A stretch of 64,000 nt of DNA from Lytechinus variegatus (GCF_018143015.1 NC_054740.1:40081180-40145179), one strand, 5' to 3'; shown: positions 10,861 through 22,990, numbered from the stretch's first letter. Notes: a model not told the origin generated them from the letters alone. A program made the numbers and translations.

Positions 10861-10999
10861 GGGCCCCGTTGCAAAAGTTACTATGATATTGACTCTTCAA
10901 TCCAGTGGCATGCTAACTGCCATGGTAATAACACTAATCAGCCAATCAGGATCAAGGATATCAGGGAAGTTACCATTGGCATTAGATGCAACGGGGCCC
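10861..10999. mobile_element. 139 bp MITE with GGGCCCCGTTGCA ends
   Basis: Exact inverted ends GGGCCCCGTTGCA and TGCAACGGGGCCC bound 139 bp. The inner sequence also pairs imperfectly (AAGTTACTATG against the GGGAAGTTACCAT side). It is non-coding. Similar GTTGCA ends occur at 1489-1635. Confidence 0.8.
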
Positions 11000-11533
11000 A
11001 GAAACTGAAAGTAGGTTGAGTTTCATTTTATATTTGAATGAACTATTGCATATTGTAGTATTGCTGTTAAGAGAATGCAATATTCTAAGCCCTGTCAAAT
11101 GTATAATTAATATTAACAACTTTTGCTTTTGTACTTTTGGATAATGGAGTTTTGAGTGAGATTGGGTATCGTAAAAACATTAAATTAGAAGAGTGAGGAA
11201 AAGTTAGGGCAGGGGGCAATATTGCCCTTTTATTTTTAAACATAATTAGGGCAATTTGATAATTGCACAATAAAGAATAGGAAATCTCATAAACAGAACT
11301 TTCTTGTGGCCAAATATTCCTTTAAAAGGTCTCTGCATTAATTGCTATTCTTGATGGCTCCTTGCCACTTTTTTTACTATCAAAATTCACTCGTGACCTA
11401 CAATGTATTTCATGTTAATCTCTAAAATTATCTATAACAAAACCTGCAAAATGAGATACTGTTGCCCTTTCATTTTTAGAATGTAGAAATAAGAAAGTTT
11501 CAGCTAAAATGATGCCTTGAGCAATGTGTTTTC

Positions 11534-12462
11534 TATGGAAGCTTAAAAGTGCCACCGAGATGTTGAGATAATTATCTCGGGAAGTCGACATCTTGATAGT
11601 AAAAGATAAGATGACGAGATCCCAGATCTCATCGTGTCGACATCTTTTAGAAGAGATGATGAGATGACAAGATCCCAGATCTCATCATGTTAACATCTTT
11701 TGGAAGAGATGATGAGATGACAAGATCCCGGATCTCATCATGTTGACATCTTTTAGAAGAGATGTTGAGATGACAAGATCACGGATCTCATCATGTCAAC
11801 ATCTTTTAGAAGAGATGATGAGATGACAATATCCCGGATCTCATCATGTCAACATCTTTTAGTAGAGATGATGAGATGACAAGATCCCGGATATCATCAT
11901 GTTGACATCTTTTAGAAGAGATGATGAGATGACAAGATTCCGGATCTCGTCATGTCGACATCTTTTAGAAGAGATGATGAGATGACATGATCATGGATCG
12001 AAGATCTTGTCATCTGACCATTTCTTCAAAAAAGATGTCGACATGACGAGCTCCGAGATCTTGTCATCTCATCATCTCTTCTAAAAGATGACGACATGAT
12101 GAGATCCGGGATCTTGTCATCTCATCATCTCTTCTAAAAGATGTTGACATGATGAGATCCGGGATCTTGTCATCTCAACATCTCTTCTAAAAGATGTCAA
12201 CATGATGAGATCCGGGATCTTGTCATCTCATCATCTCTTCCAGAAGATGTTGACATGATGAGATCTGGGATCTTGTCATCTCATCATCTCTTCTAAAAGA
12301 TGTTGACATGATGAGATCCGGGATCTTGTCATCTCATCATCTCTTCTAAAAGATGTCGACATGATGAGATCTGGGATCTCGTCATCTTATCTTTTACTAT
12401 CAAGATGTCGACTTCCCGAGATAATTATCTCAACATCTCGGTGGCACTTTTAAGCTTCCATA
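11534..12462. mobile_element. 929 bp near-perfect palindrome (foldback element) built of about 53 bp repeats
   Basis: The left terminus TATGGAAGCTTAAAAGTGCC pairs with the right terminus GGCACTTTTAAGCTTCCATA, and the pairing runs almost to the centre near 11998. Each arm holds about six to seven tandem units of about 53 bp, built around GAGATGATGAGATGACAAG, GATCCCGGATC and ATGTTGACATCTTTTAG. Many units are themselves partly palindromic. GAGATAATTATCTC lies near each end. The flanks share GTTTTC at 11528-11533 and 12463-12468, a possible target-site duplication. No protein is encoded. Sea urchin TU foldback elements are a published precedent for arms made of tandem repeats; I cannot say whether this is the same family. 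Confidence 0.92.
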
Positions 12463-12710
12463 GTTTTCATTTCTACAACTCCTACCTGTATAAAACCGTA
12501 GAAGCACTTCCAATCTTTCTGTACATGTTGTTCCTAGTTCCATATGACATTTGAATTAGAATGTTTACCAATACGAGTGTGAATTTGATTGAATGAAATG
12601 CCTCACTCATTGTTTCTCTTTCTCTCACACATGCTCATACAGGCGCACTCTTTTTTGTGTGACATTGCTGTAGAGGTCATTGGTCATTCAGTTCTGCGAG
12701 TGGATAGAAG

Positions 12711-15700
12711 ATGCTTTCCAGTGTGATCACCACCCATTCCCCTCACTCATCCCCTCCGACCAGCCCAACGGGGATAGGGCCGACTTCACCCCGCAATGAG
12801 GCCCGCATGACCGCCCAGGCCAAACGCCACAAGTACTTGCGCCGCATCCTACGCTTCCGTCAGATGGACTTTGAGTTTGCCATGTGGCAGATGATCTATC
12901 TTCTGGTGGCTCCTCAGAAAGTGTAAGCTATTTTCTTTTGATTTTCAGACACTCTGTCAGGCTGGGAAATATTACACTGGGTCTCGGATGATTTCACTCC
13001 GGAAATGCTCAAAAGAGCCCTTGAAATAATAATTTTAAAAAAGAGCCCTAAAGAATCCACATTCACTTCAATTTTACAGCTTATTCAATGTTGCAGATTT
13101 AGGATATTTGTGAAAAGTAGCCCCAAAATTGACAATTCTTCTTTTTTTTACCTGCACTGTCAGGTACCATGCATACATGTATACATGACAAAAAAAATGA
13201 CACACAGTGCTTGACTCAGCCATATTATATCTGCTTCCTGCAAAAAGGGACTTATGGTAATTTTCATTAATTTCTTTAATGCCCTTCTAGTTTTCTGATA
13301 TTTTTAGTTTTACTTGAAATTTTGAAATGCCGGTATGCCTTTGCCTAATTGAATAGCCTACAAATTAATCTTTTAATATTTGGAAAAAAAATCATAAAAA
13401 TTACACTAAGTCCCTTCTTGCAGAAAGCCGATGATTTTTAGTAAATTTAATCATATGTTAATGTTTTTTTTTTTTGCATCAGCATATATTTTTTATTGTG
13501 TTAGAGCAAGAATGGCATAGCATACAAAAAATTCCATTTCCAATTACTTGCATTTTACTTTTGGTCAAGAAAAGTCTTTGGAGTAATCTACATGTAACTT
13601 GAGCCTCGAACATAAGAAAAATAGACTTCAATGTACAGATCATAAACAAAAAAGAGAAGAGAGTAAAATTAGAAATCATGAAGATTTGAAAATTATTTTA
13701 ATGTAGACTTCCAGTGTAATCTATAATTCTATTTCAAATCTTGTTTCTTTTTGTTTCATTCTATAGATACCGCAATTTTCAGTACAGAAAACGTAAGTAT
13801 GTCTGGGTGATTTCCATAAACATCATGATAACTTTTCCATTATAGTAACTACCATGGGATTTCAACTGGTTATTGACCATGTTACCATGGTAATACCATT
13901 ATGATTAAAATACAATGATGGTAAGTCGTGATACACAAAGGCTCTGGTTCAATTGAATTCTTGATTATTTTTCATGAATCGTTTCTACCAAAATACTGTC
14001 ACCATGTACCAGTGCTGTTTGACTAGTACATTGGAAAATGACATCTTCGATTGCAAATAGATTGAAATTTGAGGTATAGTGTGCATGTCTTCAGCAGGTG
14101 CATTAGCGCAAAGAAATCATAATTTTTTTTTGTAATGGGAACTTGACTAGACAGACATCTCAAATGAAAATGCCAGTAAATTAGTCAAGAAGGAGAGTTC
14201 TGAACCAAGTTAATATGAGTTGTTTAAAGCAAAATGTTAGGCTGGAAAGAGGTAAACATGCAAGAGATTCTTGCCTTATTGTGCTTTGTAGTTTTCAGGT
14301 TTTTTTGGTTTAATCAGTCTCCCTTTTAGCTTTGGTTGGGTTTTCTGGGGAAATAAATCTAGATTTTTTTTCTTCTGTATTTTCAGAAACCAAGAACCAA
14401 TTTGCTCGGGATGATCCAGCTTTCCTTGTCCTTCTGAGTGTCTGCCTATGTGGTAAGTCCTGTTTTTGTACTTTATTGATTGTGATCCTTAACCCACCAA
14501 TGTCTGGTAAGGGGGAAGTTACACCTGGTGGGAGGTTTCAAAACCATTTTTGTAAAGTTATAGTGTACGCATGACTGGAATGGTTCCATGACATTTGCTG
14601 CAGCGAGAATTTCTCCGCTCTAAATTCCACACACTAACCGAATGACCAACTTCAACCCTGGGCTTTACACTATACCTTCCCTAAACCTAACATAAAACCC
14701 TATTGCAACCCTAACCCTAACCCCATATCTTAGGCAAAATTAATCCTGGAGCAATTGTCGCAGGTGCAAATGTTGTGTCACCGACTGGAACATGTTGTAA
14801 TAAGTCAGTTACATGGGGATATTATTTAGAACAGGAAAGGGTAATAACTTACATTTTTATGAAACGCCAACTAGGATGTTTCAGTTAGTGTATGCCAACG
14901 TATGTATGACAAGCCATTCTCTCATTTAATCCTATTTATTGATATCAAACATTCCATCAAGAACTTCCCCTTGTGAGCAACACAAAATATCAATGAATCA
15001 CATTCATTGCATCAAGAAATTGGCTTATCTTGATATAAAAGGCTGTTCTTGATGGAAAGAGATCAGATTAAATGATTTACATGTGTATAAAACAGCTTGC
15101 CATACGTAAGTCAGCATGCACTGGCTAAAACGTCTTGGTGTGACCGCTGATTTGTGTGATTTGATGGGGGCGAGTTTGCTCAGTCGGTGGAGCACCTGTT
15201 CCATCGGGGCCCCGTCTTACAAAGAGTTTTGATCCTATCGCAACTATGGAAAGCCAGCAAAGTCAACATCTATTATACATGTTTGTTCCACAAAAATTCT
15301 AGATATGAATGTATATTGTAAATTCATTGATTTCTTGACAATTTGGTGTGTCCTCCTTTGTTTACAAAGGACATTTTGCAAATTTCCCGTGAGCCCAGCT
15401 CACCCTCATCGGTATATTATAAAGAGAGACCCGCAGGTCAAGGTAATTCAGTTTGCTTTCCACCTGCTAGTCCAGGTGAAGCCAAGGTGTGGCAAAGAAA
15501 ATGATAATTTGGGCAGGGCCTCTTTTCCGTCTGGCACATTTCAATATTTAAGCACAAAAATTGAAAGTAAAGAAGGGCCTGAAAAATTTTCATGGCCAAT
15601 CGAAGGATCATCAAATTCATTAGGCCAATCAACGGGGCATCTACGGCCATGGCCTTTGTTGTAAGCCATGGGGTGATAAAACTTATAAAATTTCCTCATT

Positions 15701-18700
15701 TTCGTCGTTTTGCAGCTTCTTCGGTAGGATTTGCCTTTGTGTTGGATTTACATTTTGTTGGATTCCTCAAGTTTCTTCTCTGGGTAGTGTGTATTGACTG
15801 CATTGGTGTTGGACTCTGTATTGCGACGGCTCTCTGGTAAGCTTACCCACTCGGTTATCAGCAGGGTTGTATGGCCGGAGTGGGAAATACTGGCGGTACC
15901 TCGATCATTTTTTAGGAAACTCAGAAAAAGCTGGAAATGCATGGAAATACTACAAAATATTTTTCTTAAATATTTTCAGGTATTCCCCAGGTGCTTGTCA
16001 AGCATATTCTATCATTTCTCTGTACATCCCTGCATAGTTCTTCTGAGCATTTACAAGTTTTTCCCAGTATGTCCTACCTGAATTTCCCATAAAATTGCCA
16101 ACCCTTGTTACATGTAGGAATGTTGCTACCTAAAGGAAAGATGGTGGGCTATCAGGGGCGAATCCAACATTCGCCAATAGGGGGGCCCCAGAATTTTTTT
16201 TCAGCAATATTTTCCCTGTTCGGCTGCTCGAAGATGATTTTTGTTTGTTCCTTTGAAGAGGTAGTCCTAATAGTCACTTCTTTATAGCTTTATTCTTATA
16301 AATCAACATAAACATAATAGTATCATAATATTATTCATAATTTTAATACACGTTTAAATGCCGACATGCACATGATATATAATGTACAATCTTATTGGTT
16401 GGTGTGCTGTAGAGTGCATCCTCATGAGCACAATTAGACAAATGCAGTGATGCCTTTCATACCACACACAACTAGGAATTAAAGTGCGATTGTAAGTCGC
16501 ACTTAAATCTTTGTGAAACATCCCCCCCCCACCCCGGGCCGAGAAAATAATATTGGGTAAGAGGTGAATGGTGTATGGTTAGATGGAAATTTGCTGGGAA
16601 TAGAGGGGAAAGTTAAGGGTTTGGTAAGAAAGGAAGGTAAATTGCCAATTCGTCTATTGCCAACTCGTCCACTTACCACATGGTCTGCCTTCATGTAGTC
16701 TAATGCCATTCCGTCCATCAATATTCGTCTAACAATCATTTGGTCCATCACCACTTTGTCTACTCACCAATTCATCTATTACCATTTCGTCTAATAACCA
16801 GTTGGTCTAGTCCCCATTTTCTTTTCTTCATTTTTCATAATTAACACGTTTAATTAGACTGCAGGGTGTGGACTAAATGGTTATTTGACCAACTAGTTAT
16901 TATTTGGATGGCATTAGACTATAAAATGAGAGTAGACAATGTGGTGAGTGGACGAACTGATGATAGCCCAAATGATAGAAGACGGGTTGGCAATTGGGCG
17001 AATTGGCATTAGACAAATTGGAAATAAACGAAAAGGAAGAGGTCATAGAAGGATGTTATAAGAAGGGAAGGATTGAATAAATGATAGAACTTATGGCCAA
17101 TATATTGTTCATCTAAAAAATTGGTCCAAGCATAGGTCTGGGAACGATTTTTACAGTGGGGGTGCTGAAATCTCTCCTCATATGGTCCAAGGATGTTCTA
17201 TGGAGTGACAATGATCTTTAGATTTAGTGCCCATGAGGTTGAAATATCCTGTTCTTGTGATAACTTAAAACCATTCGAGGCATCGAATTCAAACTTTGCT
17301 CATGACATGTAGGCATATTGGAGGTATAATCTGCTTAGAATCAAGGGTCATGGGGTCAAAGGTTGCAATTATCATTATATTTCTGAAAATCAAATTCTTT
17401 TTTAAGTGGTTTCATCGATAATGTGCTGTTTCTGATTTGTTTTTCTTTGCGTTCTAGGTTCATAACAAACAGATATCTTTTGATATCACATCGTGGTCAA
17501 GATGTTGAATGGGGCTATGCTTTTGATGTTCATCTCAATGCTTTCTTTCCTATTCTCATCATTCTTCATGTGTTTCAGCTCATTCTTTACATGCGTAAGT
17601 TTGACATAAGGAATTCTACATATATTTCTTCAACAGCTGTAGTAAGATACTATATAGAAAAATGGGTGATATTTCATTTCCTGTTGAATAATTCATATGC
17701 AACAGTTGTTGGTTCCAAGATTGCAATGGATAGACAGCATGCAATCATTCTTTTAATAGAGACTATGTATTATGTACTAAACAAAGATGCCACTTTTAAG
17801 GTTTAAGTCTGAACTCAGGCCAAGTAACTTTTTCAGGCCATAGAAAGCCCAATAGTTGTGTAAAAAACGATTCGTTCCACATGGTTTTCAGGATTTCATA
17901 TCAACTTTGAGTGGCTTCCGTCAATAAAGCTAGTCTGCTATTCTAAGAGACAGTCACATTATATGTTTTTTCTCCCAACCAACATCTTGCAAAGTGCCTC
18001 CCCCATATTTTCATTCTGCCTCTTTCTTTTTTTCTTCTTTATTTATACCCTTATTTATTTTGGATGTGTATATTTATCATCTTGCAGTTATATGTTATAT
18101 GTTTTCATGAAAAAAATGGATCAATGAAATTAATGAACAAATTGAATTTTTCTTGCTTTTCAGCAATTATTAATAGAGATTCTTTCCTTTCAACATTCTT
18201 TGGTGACACACTGTGGGTGATTGCGATTGGATACTATATCTACATTACTTTTCTTGGTTACAGTGGTGAGTTATGTCCATATTGGCTAAATATGAAAAGA
18301 AAACTTTGGATTTGTAGAGCGTTGTGGCCCAGTGGATTAGTCTCCGGACTTTGAAACAGGGGGTTGTGGGTTCGAGTCCCAGCCATGGCGTAATTTCCTT
18401 CAGCAAGAAATTTATCCACATTGTGGTGCACTCAACCCAGGTGAGGTGAATGGGTACCTGGCAGGAATTTATTCCTTGAAATGCGTGTGCGCTGTAATCA
18501 TAGTAATTACGGCAGCCAAGCTACAGCTGGGGTAATGATATCCAAGTCCTTTGGAAGCGCATAGAGACATTATTCATAATTGTGATATGCGCTTTACAAG
18601 AACTGTTTATTATTATCATTGATTTATACAAAGTTCTAATACCTCATATACAACAGTCTTGAGATAGAATTGTAGCAACGACCATTTCTAATGCATGTTG

Positions 18701-19735
18701 ACTTTAATATATGTAAATAAACAAACATATACCTCGTATTTCAGAGGATACATTAATCAATTGGTGAATGATTGATTAAGAGCAAAAAAGGAATTGCATA
18801 CAGTAATACCCCGATTCGCTGAATTTGTTAGCCTAAATAGAGAAGGGATATTGAAGAAATTGAAAATAAATCTTCCAACATTATTGTCATTGATTTATCA
18901 TTGCATTTGAAACAAAGATCAGCAACTTTAATCTGCCCCTTCTGTTAAATGATAGAAATCTGAGGAAATTTTGAGCTTGGTTACCCACACAGCCCTTCAT
19001 CATATAGACACCATTAGTTTTCCTGATATTACTGACTGATCATTATAAATCTCACATCCTGATCTTCCCAGACTGAAATTGACCTTAATTAATGCATGCA
19101 TTATATTCCATGTTTACAGTTTCATGTACATTATTGTAAGTTAAGACATTTTTGTAACACTTCTTAATTAAAAGATTTAAAGCCAAGTTTGAGTTCAGGT
19201 ATAGAAATCTATAAATTTGATAGGAAATAGTTGGAAGCAATCTTAAAGTCTTCCTCATATGCCAGGATGCTTATTTAGAACAACAAAGTTTCATAAAAAT
19301 AATTTACGTTTGCTTGAAGTTATATACATTTCATTACCTTGTGCACTTTCTGGTGTAGCTAACATAGGAAGCAACATGTGGGACTGCACTATATGCAGAT
19401 GGGCATTTTCAATTATTTTTCTGATCTTCATTTGCTCAATGCTCTATAATTGTGCAATTTCCTGAAAAATCATTTAGCAGATATCATTTATTCATTTTTG
19501 TCTAAATGTTAATGAAGTTTCTGTGAACATTTTGTTTTCTGTTGCTACAAGAGTCCCAGAGTTTATCTGTAATTGTATCTTTAATTTCCTTGCAGCGTTG
19601 CCATTTCTCAAGAGGACTGTTGTGCTCCTGTACCCCCCGTGTGTCACACTATTCTGCCTCTACATCCTCTCTGTTACTCTCAACTGGAACATCAGTCGGA
19701 CAGTCATGCACTTTTACAGATACCGCGTCAAGTAA
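12711..19735 (+). CDS. UNC50: UNC50, Golgi/ER multi-pass membrane protein
   Basis: The family is conserved from yeast Gmh1 to human. C. elegans UNC-50 is needed for nicotinic acetylcholine receptor surface assembly, and the proteins reside in Golgi/ER membranes (family knowledge). Seven coding exons join in frame: 12711-12922, 13767-13792, 14387-14452, 15716-15836, 17458-17594, 18164-18265 and 19596-19735 (stop TAA). The product is 267 residues, against about 259 in human. Diagnostic blocks are KYLRRILRFRQMDFEFAMWQ, ARDDPAFLVLL, LLWVVCIDCIGVGL, DVEWGYAFDVHLNAFFP, GYYIYITFLGYS and the C-terminal YRYRVK. Several hydrophobic spans fit a five- or six-pass topology. All introns have GT-AG ends and phases match at each junction. 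The N-terminal 30 residues are Ser/Pro/Thr-rich and poorly conserved. The start is the first Met in frame with the conserved core. Confidence 0.97.
13767..13792 (+). CDS. UNC50: UNC50 26 nt micro-exon
   Basis: The exon is flanked by acceptor ctatag and donor gtaagtat. It supplies YRNFQYRK plus one base of the next codon, exactly bridging PQKV and QTKNQ. Leaving it out would shift the frame, so it must be constitutive. Confidence 0.9.
15207..15390 (+). repeat. Partial CTTACAAAGAGTTG foldback copy
   Basis: It begins GGGGCCCCGTCTTACAAAGA and continues with AACTATGGAAAGCCAGCAA and GTCAACATC, as in the complete copies. It stops after TGTTTACAAAGGACATTTTG, so the right terminus is missing. Confidence 0.75.
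16636..17040. repeat. Imperfect foldback with repeated TCGTCTAATGCCA-type motifs, UNC50 intron 4
   Basis: The left arm repeats words such as GCCAATTCGTCTATTGCCAA, TAGTCTAATGCCATTCCGTC and TTTCGTCTAATAACCAG. The right arm carries the complements: TGGATGGCATTAGACTA, GGTTGGCAATTGGGCGAATT and GGCATTAGACAAATTGG. Each arm is thus an array of degenerate short units and the two arms are inverted. Related words appear at about 55040-55190. Confidence 0.75.
18317..18621 (+). repeat. tRNA-derived SINE, family A, UNC50 intron 6
   Basis: The tRNA-like head has A-box TGGCCCAGTGGATTAG and an intact B-box GGTTCGAGTCC at 18369-18379. The body contains CTCAACCCAGGTGAGGTGAA, GGTACCTGGCAGGAATT and GGTAATGATATCC, then TGCGCTTTACAAGAAC and an ATT-rich tail. 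It sits in sense orientation within the UNC50 intron. The A and B boxes are close to consensus, so it may be a fairly young insertion. Confidence 0.85.
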
Positions 19736-19919
19736 ATCCCTTGAAACTGAAGCGAAAAGAAAGACAGAGACTTCAAATAAATTATATACCACACTTGTAT
19801 AGTGCATAATCGTATGAGCCGACATCTGTGTGCACTTGGTCAGAACGGTTGGTACATTCTTCTGTCACAGTTACCCTGTGTTTTTGGTACGCTTTCACTT
19901 GGGGGCTACAACCTTCATC

Positions 19920-20197
19920 CGGGCACCGTCTTACAAAGAGTTGTGATTGATCTGATCAACCACAACTATGGAAAGCCAGCAACGTCAACATGAAATACAT
20001 GTTTGTTCAAACCGTTTTCTAGGTGTAATGTGTATCCATACATTCAGCCATCAGTATCTTAATATATCAGCATGCTTCCTCTTTATTTGGAAAGGACAGT
20101 TTGCGAATTTCCTGTAGAAAAAAATTATGACAATGATGGATTTCCATATAGTTGATATTGATTGGATCAATCACAACTCTTTGAAAAGACGGGTTTC
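19920..20197 (+). mobile_element. CTTACAAAGAGTTG foldback element, copy A
   Basis: The left end GTCTTACAAAGAGTTGTGAT pairs with the right end ATCACAACTCTTTGAAAAGAC. Inner conserved words are AACTATGGAAAGCCAGCAA, CATGTTTGTTC and GATGGATTTCCATA. It starts only about 185 bp after the UNC50 stop codon, so it may lie in the 3' UTR. Confidence 0.8.
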
Positions 20198-20201
20198 TGG
20201 G

Positions 20202-20470
20202 CCCTGTCTTAAAAAGAGTTGCGATTGATCCGATCAATCACAACTATGGATGGCCAGCAATGTCAGTAACTATTATGCTTGTTTGTTCAAAATATTTTGT
20301 AACCATGATGAATATTCATGCATTCATTTTTTTTCTTGAAAATTCACTGTGCTTCTCTTTGCTCATAAAGGACATTGTTCTAATTTTCTGTAGAAAAATT
20401 ATGACAATAATGGATTTCCATAGAGTTACAATTGATTGAATCAATCACAGCTCTTTGTAAGACAGAGCCT
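20202..20470 (+). mobile_element. CTTACAAAGAGTTG foldback element, copy B, adjacent to copy A
   Basis: It starts GGGCCCTGTCTTAAAAAGAG and ends CACAGCTCTTTGTAAGACAG. It directly follows copy A in the same orientation and shares the same internal words, though diverged enough that it is probably an older duplication or an independent insertion. Confidence 0.8.
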
Positions 20471-20623
20471 AGATCTTTGTTGTAGATGTCATAGTTGTTG
20501 ATGTGACAGAGACAGGTTAACTTTCATGATTGTGAAACGTTTGATGGGTGGTCCTTTTCAGGGCCAACATACATGTATGCCCATGAAAGAATACATGGTG
20601 TATTGTAGAACCACTACACTCTT

Positions 20624-20870
20624 AACGTCGTGTGGTCCAGTGGTTAGAGCATTGGACTCATAATCGCAAGGTTGTGAGTTTGAATCCCAACTCTGCCATT
20701 GTCTCCACTTTGATAAAAAGCCCAAGAGTGATATCTGTCGTCTATTACGTCAGCCACGATGACTGATTAACCTAGACGTAAAATGTTTTCAAGGTAATTA
20801 GTTATATACCAGCTTGGCGTTTACCAGCAACACTGCGGTCCTGCTGATTTCCTACGGGAGTTACCACAAA
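20624..20870 (+). repeat. tRNA-derived SINE, family B
   Basis: The tRNA-like head contains TGGTCCAGTGGTTAGAGC and GAGTTTGAATCCC, with CAT in the anticodon-loop position. The body has a different sequence from family A (GCCCAAGAGTGATATCTGTC, then GATGACTGATTAACC). The 3' boundary is approximate. Confidence 0.7.
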
Positions 20871-21215
20871 CAGAAACAGTTTAATGATGCCATCACACAA
20901 ATTTAATGAGCCTTTTTGAGTGACTGTTGGTACGGTTCACCCAGCTTTAGCTCGAGCATGTAGCACTTCGTACCTTCAAGAAATAAATCATACTGGGCCA
21001 CAAGGTTTCCAAATCCCTTTGATCGATTGCTGCACCATGTTGATCAATATCTTTCCGAAGGAGCTTATCTTTGTGGAGTGGGATCCCGTCAGAACCTCGC
21101 TACTTCATCATATGCTTTCTAAACGAGGAGTGAACATTTCATGGAACCTGTAATCCGTTGTCTCATGGCGATCTTTGTGAGATGGGGAATCAGTAGGGTA
21201 TACAAATAGCGAATA

Positions 21216-21815
21216 GGCATGAGTGCGATGGTGCGAGATTTCGCATGAGGTGAAAGAAAAATGCTCTATTCAATGAGGCGTTAGCTGAGTTTGTTTTTTT
21301 ACTTGTATGTTTTATTACATCATGAAATCATAATCAAGGTAAAATTACAATATTTACAACTTATCAAAGCAGATCAGAGTTATTGTAACAAAAAGCAAAA
21401 AATAAAGTTTAACCAAAAAAAAAGGGCAAATACACTTGAATAGAGCAACTCTTTCACTCGCACCATTGCTTAAATAAGAATATTCGCTATTTGTGTTGTA
21501 CAACGCCTCGGAGTTTAGTGAAAATATGAAAAAAAAAAAAAAGTTTTTCCCTGCAGAAAATCTATGAAAAGGGAGCAACAAATTGAAAGCGAGAAGCAAA
21601 GTCCCACAAGCGCAAATGACCTTGGGCAGCATTGCGCGTTTAGGCAGCAGGCTTATGCGCGTATTGTACCTTCATTTTACTGAGCACAATGAATTATTAT
21701 TTGTCACCTAAAGCTGTGCAGCTGTACATTTTGGATGGTATGTCCTATGTGCAGCGGTACGGATGTGCAACATTCAGCCTTACATTTGCTCGTGTACAAC
21801 AAGCTAAGAAAGCGT
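21216..21815. repeat. Dispersed repeat, copy 2 (GCGATGGTGCGAGATT family)
   Basis: It matches 765-1265 block by block. Between about 21290 and 21440 it holds an AT-rich insertion absent from copy 1. The inverted words GAGTGCGATGGTGCGAG and CTCGCACCATTGC near its two halves suggest a foldback origin. Confidence 0.6.
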
Positions 21816-22005
21816 TGGTACAATAGAACACAGCAGTCCCCGCCATTTATACATATGCCTACAACAGAAATCACAGTGTACCATGCAGCCTCTACACTTA
21901 AAGGTCATATTGGAAACAAAAGCGTACTGTCATACATATATGTATCATATATGTAATACATGTATGCTGAATATAGGGCTGCTGCTTAAGATTGTATCTA
22001 CCTTA

Positions 22006-22419
22006 AGGCGACCGCACACCTTACAATTGGTCTGCTACTCGATTTCAGAATAAAATGTAGTAGAATTTGATGCTTATATTGAGACTTGGAATATTTTAAT
22101 GTGTAATGTAAATCATTGTATGAGTACATTTGTTCAAATCTGTGACTAGTCTATCATCCCTCTTTTTAGAATAAAAGCGAATTTAATATCTAGTCGTAAT
22201 GACGTCATAGCAGTCGTACGATTGGCTACGATTTGAAACTAGTTTGGCCTTTACTCAAAATTAAGGATTGCAATCTTTCAAAATGGTTATATTAGTATTC
22301 TTTCAATTTATTTTAACCTCAAATAAAATGATATATTCCATTCACACTTTCAGAAAATGAGCAAAATGCGATTTGGTACAAAATCGGATCGCGAACAGTC
22401 GTAAGGTGTGCGGTGGCCT
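22006..22419. mobile_element. MITE with AGGCGACCGCACACCTTAC ends
   Basis: The left end AGGCGACCGCACACCTTAC pairs with the right end GTAAGGTGTGCGGTGGCCT. The flanks on both sides are TTA (22003-22005 and 22420-22422), a possible 3 bp duplication. An internal TGACGTCATAGCAG sits near 22200. A second, truncated copy is in Sfmbt intron 7 at about 41990-42245. Confidence 0.85.
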
Positions 22420-22990
22420 TTATATGCACCAATCATCCGTGGAAGTCAAGATCAATTTGGACCAAATATAGAACTTCACTGTTTGAATTTCACTATCACT
22501 TTTCAGTGATAAAGACTAGGAACAAAGGATTTATTTGACAATTTTTTTTGTGGTTGATGATTCAACTTACTCAAAATTGACAGCTGTAGGCAGAAAAAAT
22601 GTAACTAGTTTGGCTTTTAATAAAAGTATTAAATTTCTAAATGTATATATACTGAGGGTATATTGCATTATTTAGCATTTGTATAAAGAAAATAATTGTG
22701 CATACTGAAATTGTTTGATAGAGGATTCCTTTTCAATATTTATTGTAGTTCAGAGACTTTGATTTGCTGAAAAATCATGCCGGGCCTGATAGTTGTTTAA
22801 CTAACTTGATGGTGCATAATTAATAGTGTTATCATTTTCACTTTGAATATAGAAATATATCTGAAAATAATTAAATCATCAAAACGGTCTGTTTTGTGTA
22901 AAATTTGTTAACTACTATCAAGAAAAATTGTGATAAAGATGGTAGCCTACCAAAATTTATTAGGCTGTTTTCTGGTTGTTGCCATACGTC
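22420..22990. other. Intergenic, no gene recognised
   Basis: AT-rich sequence with no recognisable coding frame, repeat boundary or RNA gene. Confidence 0.4.

Larger units (their letters stand above)
12923..15715 (+). other. UNC50 introns 1-3
   Basis: These introns are mostly unique-looking AT-rich sequence. Intron 3 holds a partial CTTACAAAGAGTT foldback copy at about 15207-15390. It also has a short run of CCTAACCCTAAC near 14706, too short to be an interstitial telomere tract of note. Confidence 0.6.

Noticed and set aside
14700..14725. Interstitial telomere repeat (CCTAAC)n
   Set aside because: Only two to three units inside ordinary intron sequence; too short to mean anything.
15305..15664. 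119-codon plus-strand frame in UNC50 intron 3
   Set aside because: Starts inside a foldback repeat copy, lies between two confirmed UNC50 exons whose phases join without it, and shows no domain.
18317..18395. Functional tRNA gene
   Set aside because: The head has A and B boxes but is fused to a repeated body present elsewhere in the window, so it is a SINE head.
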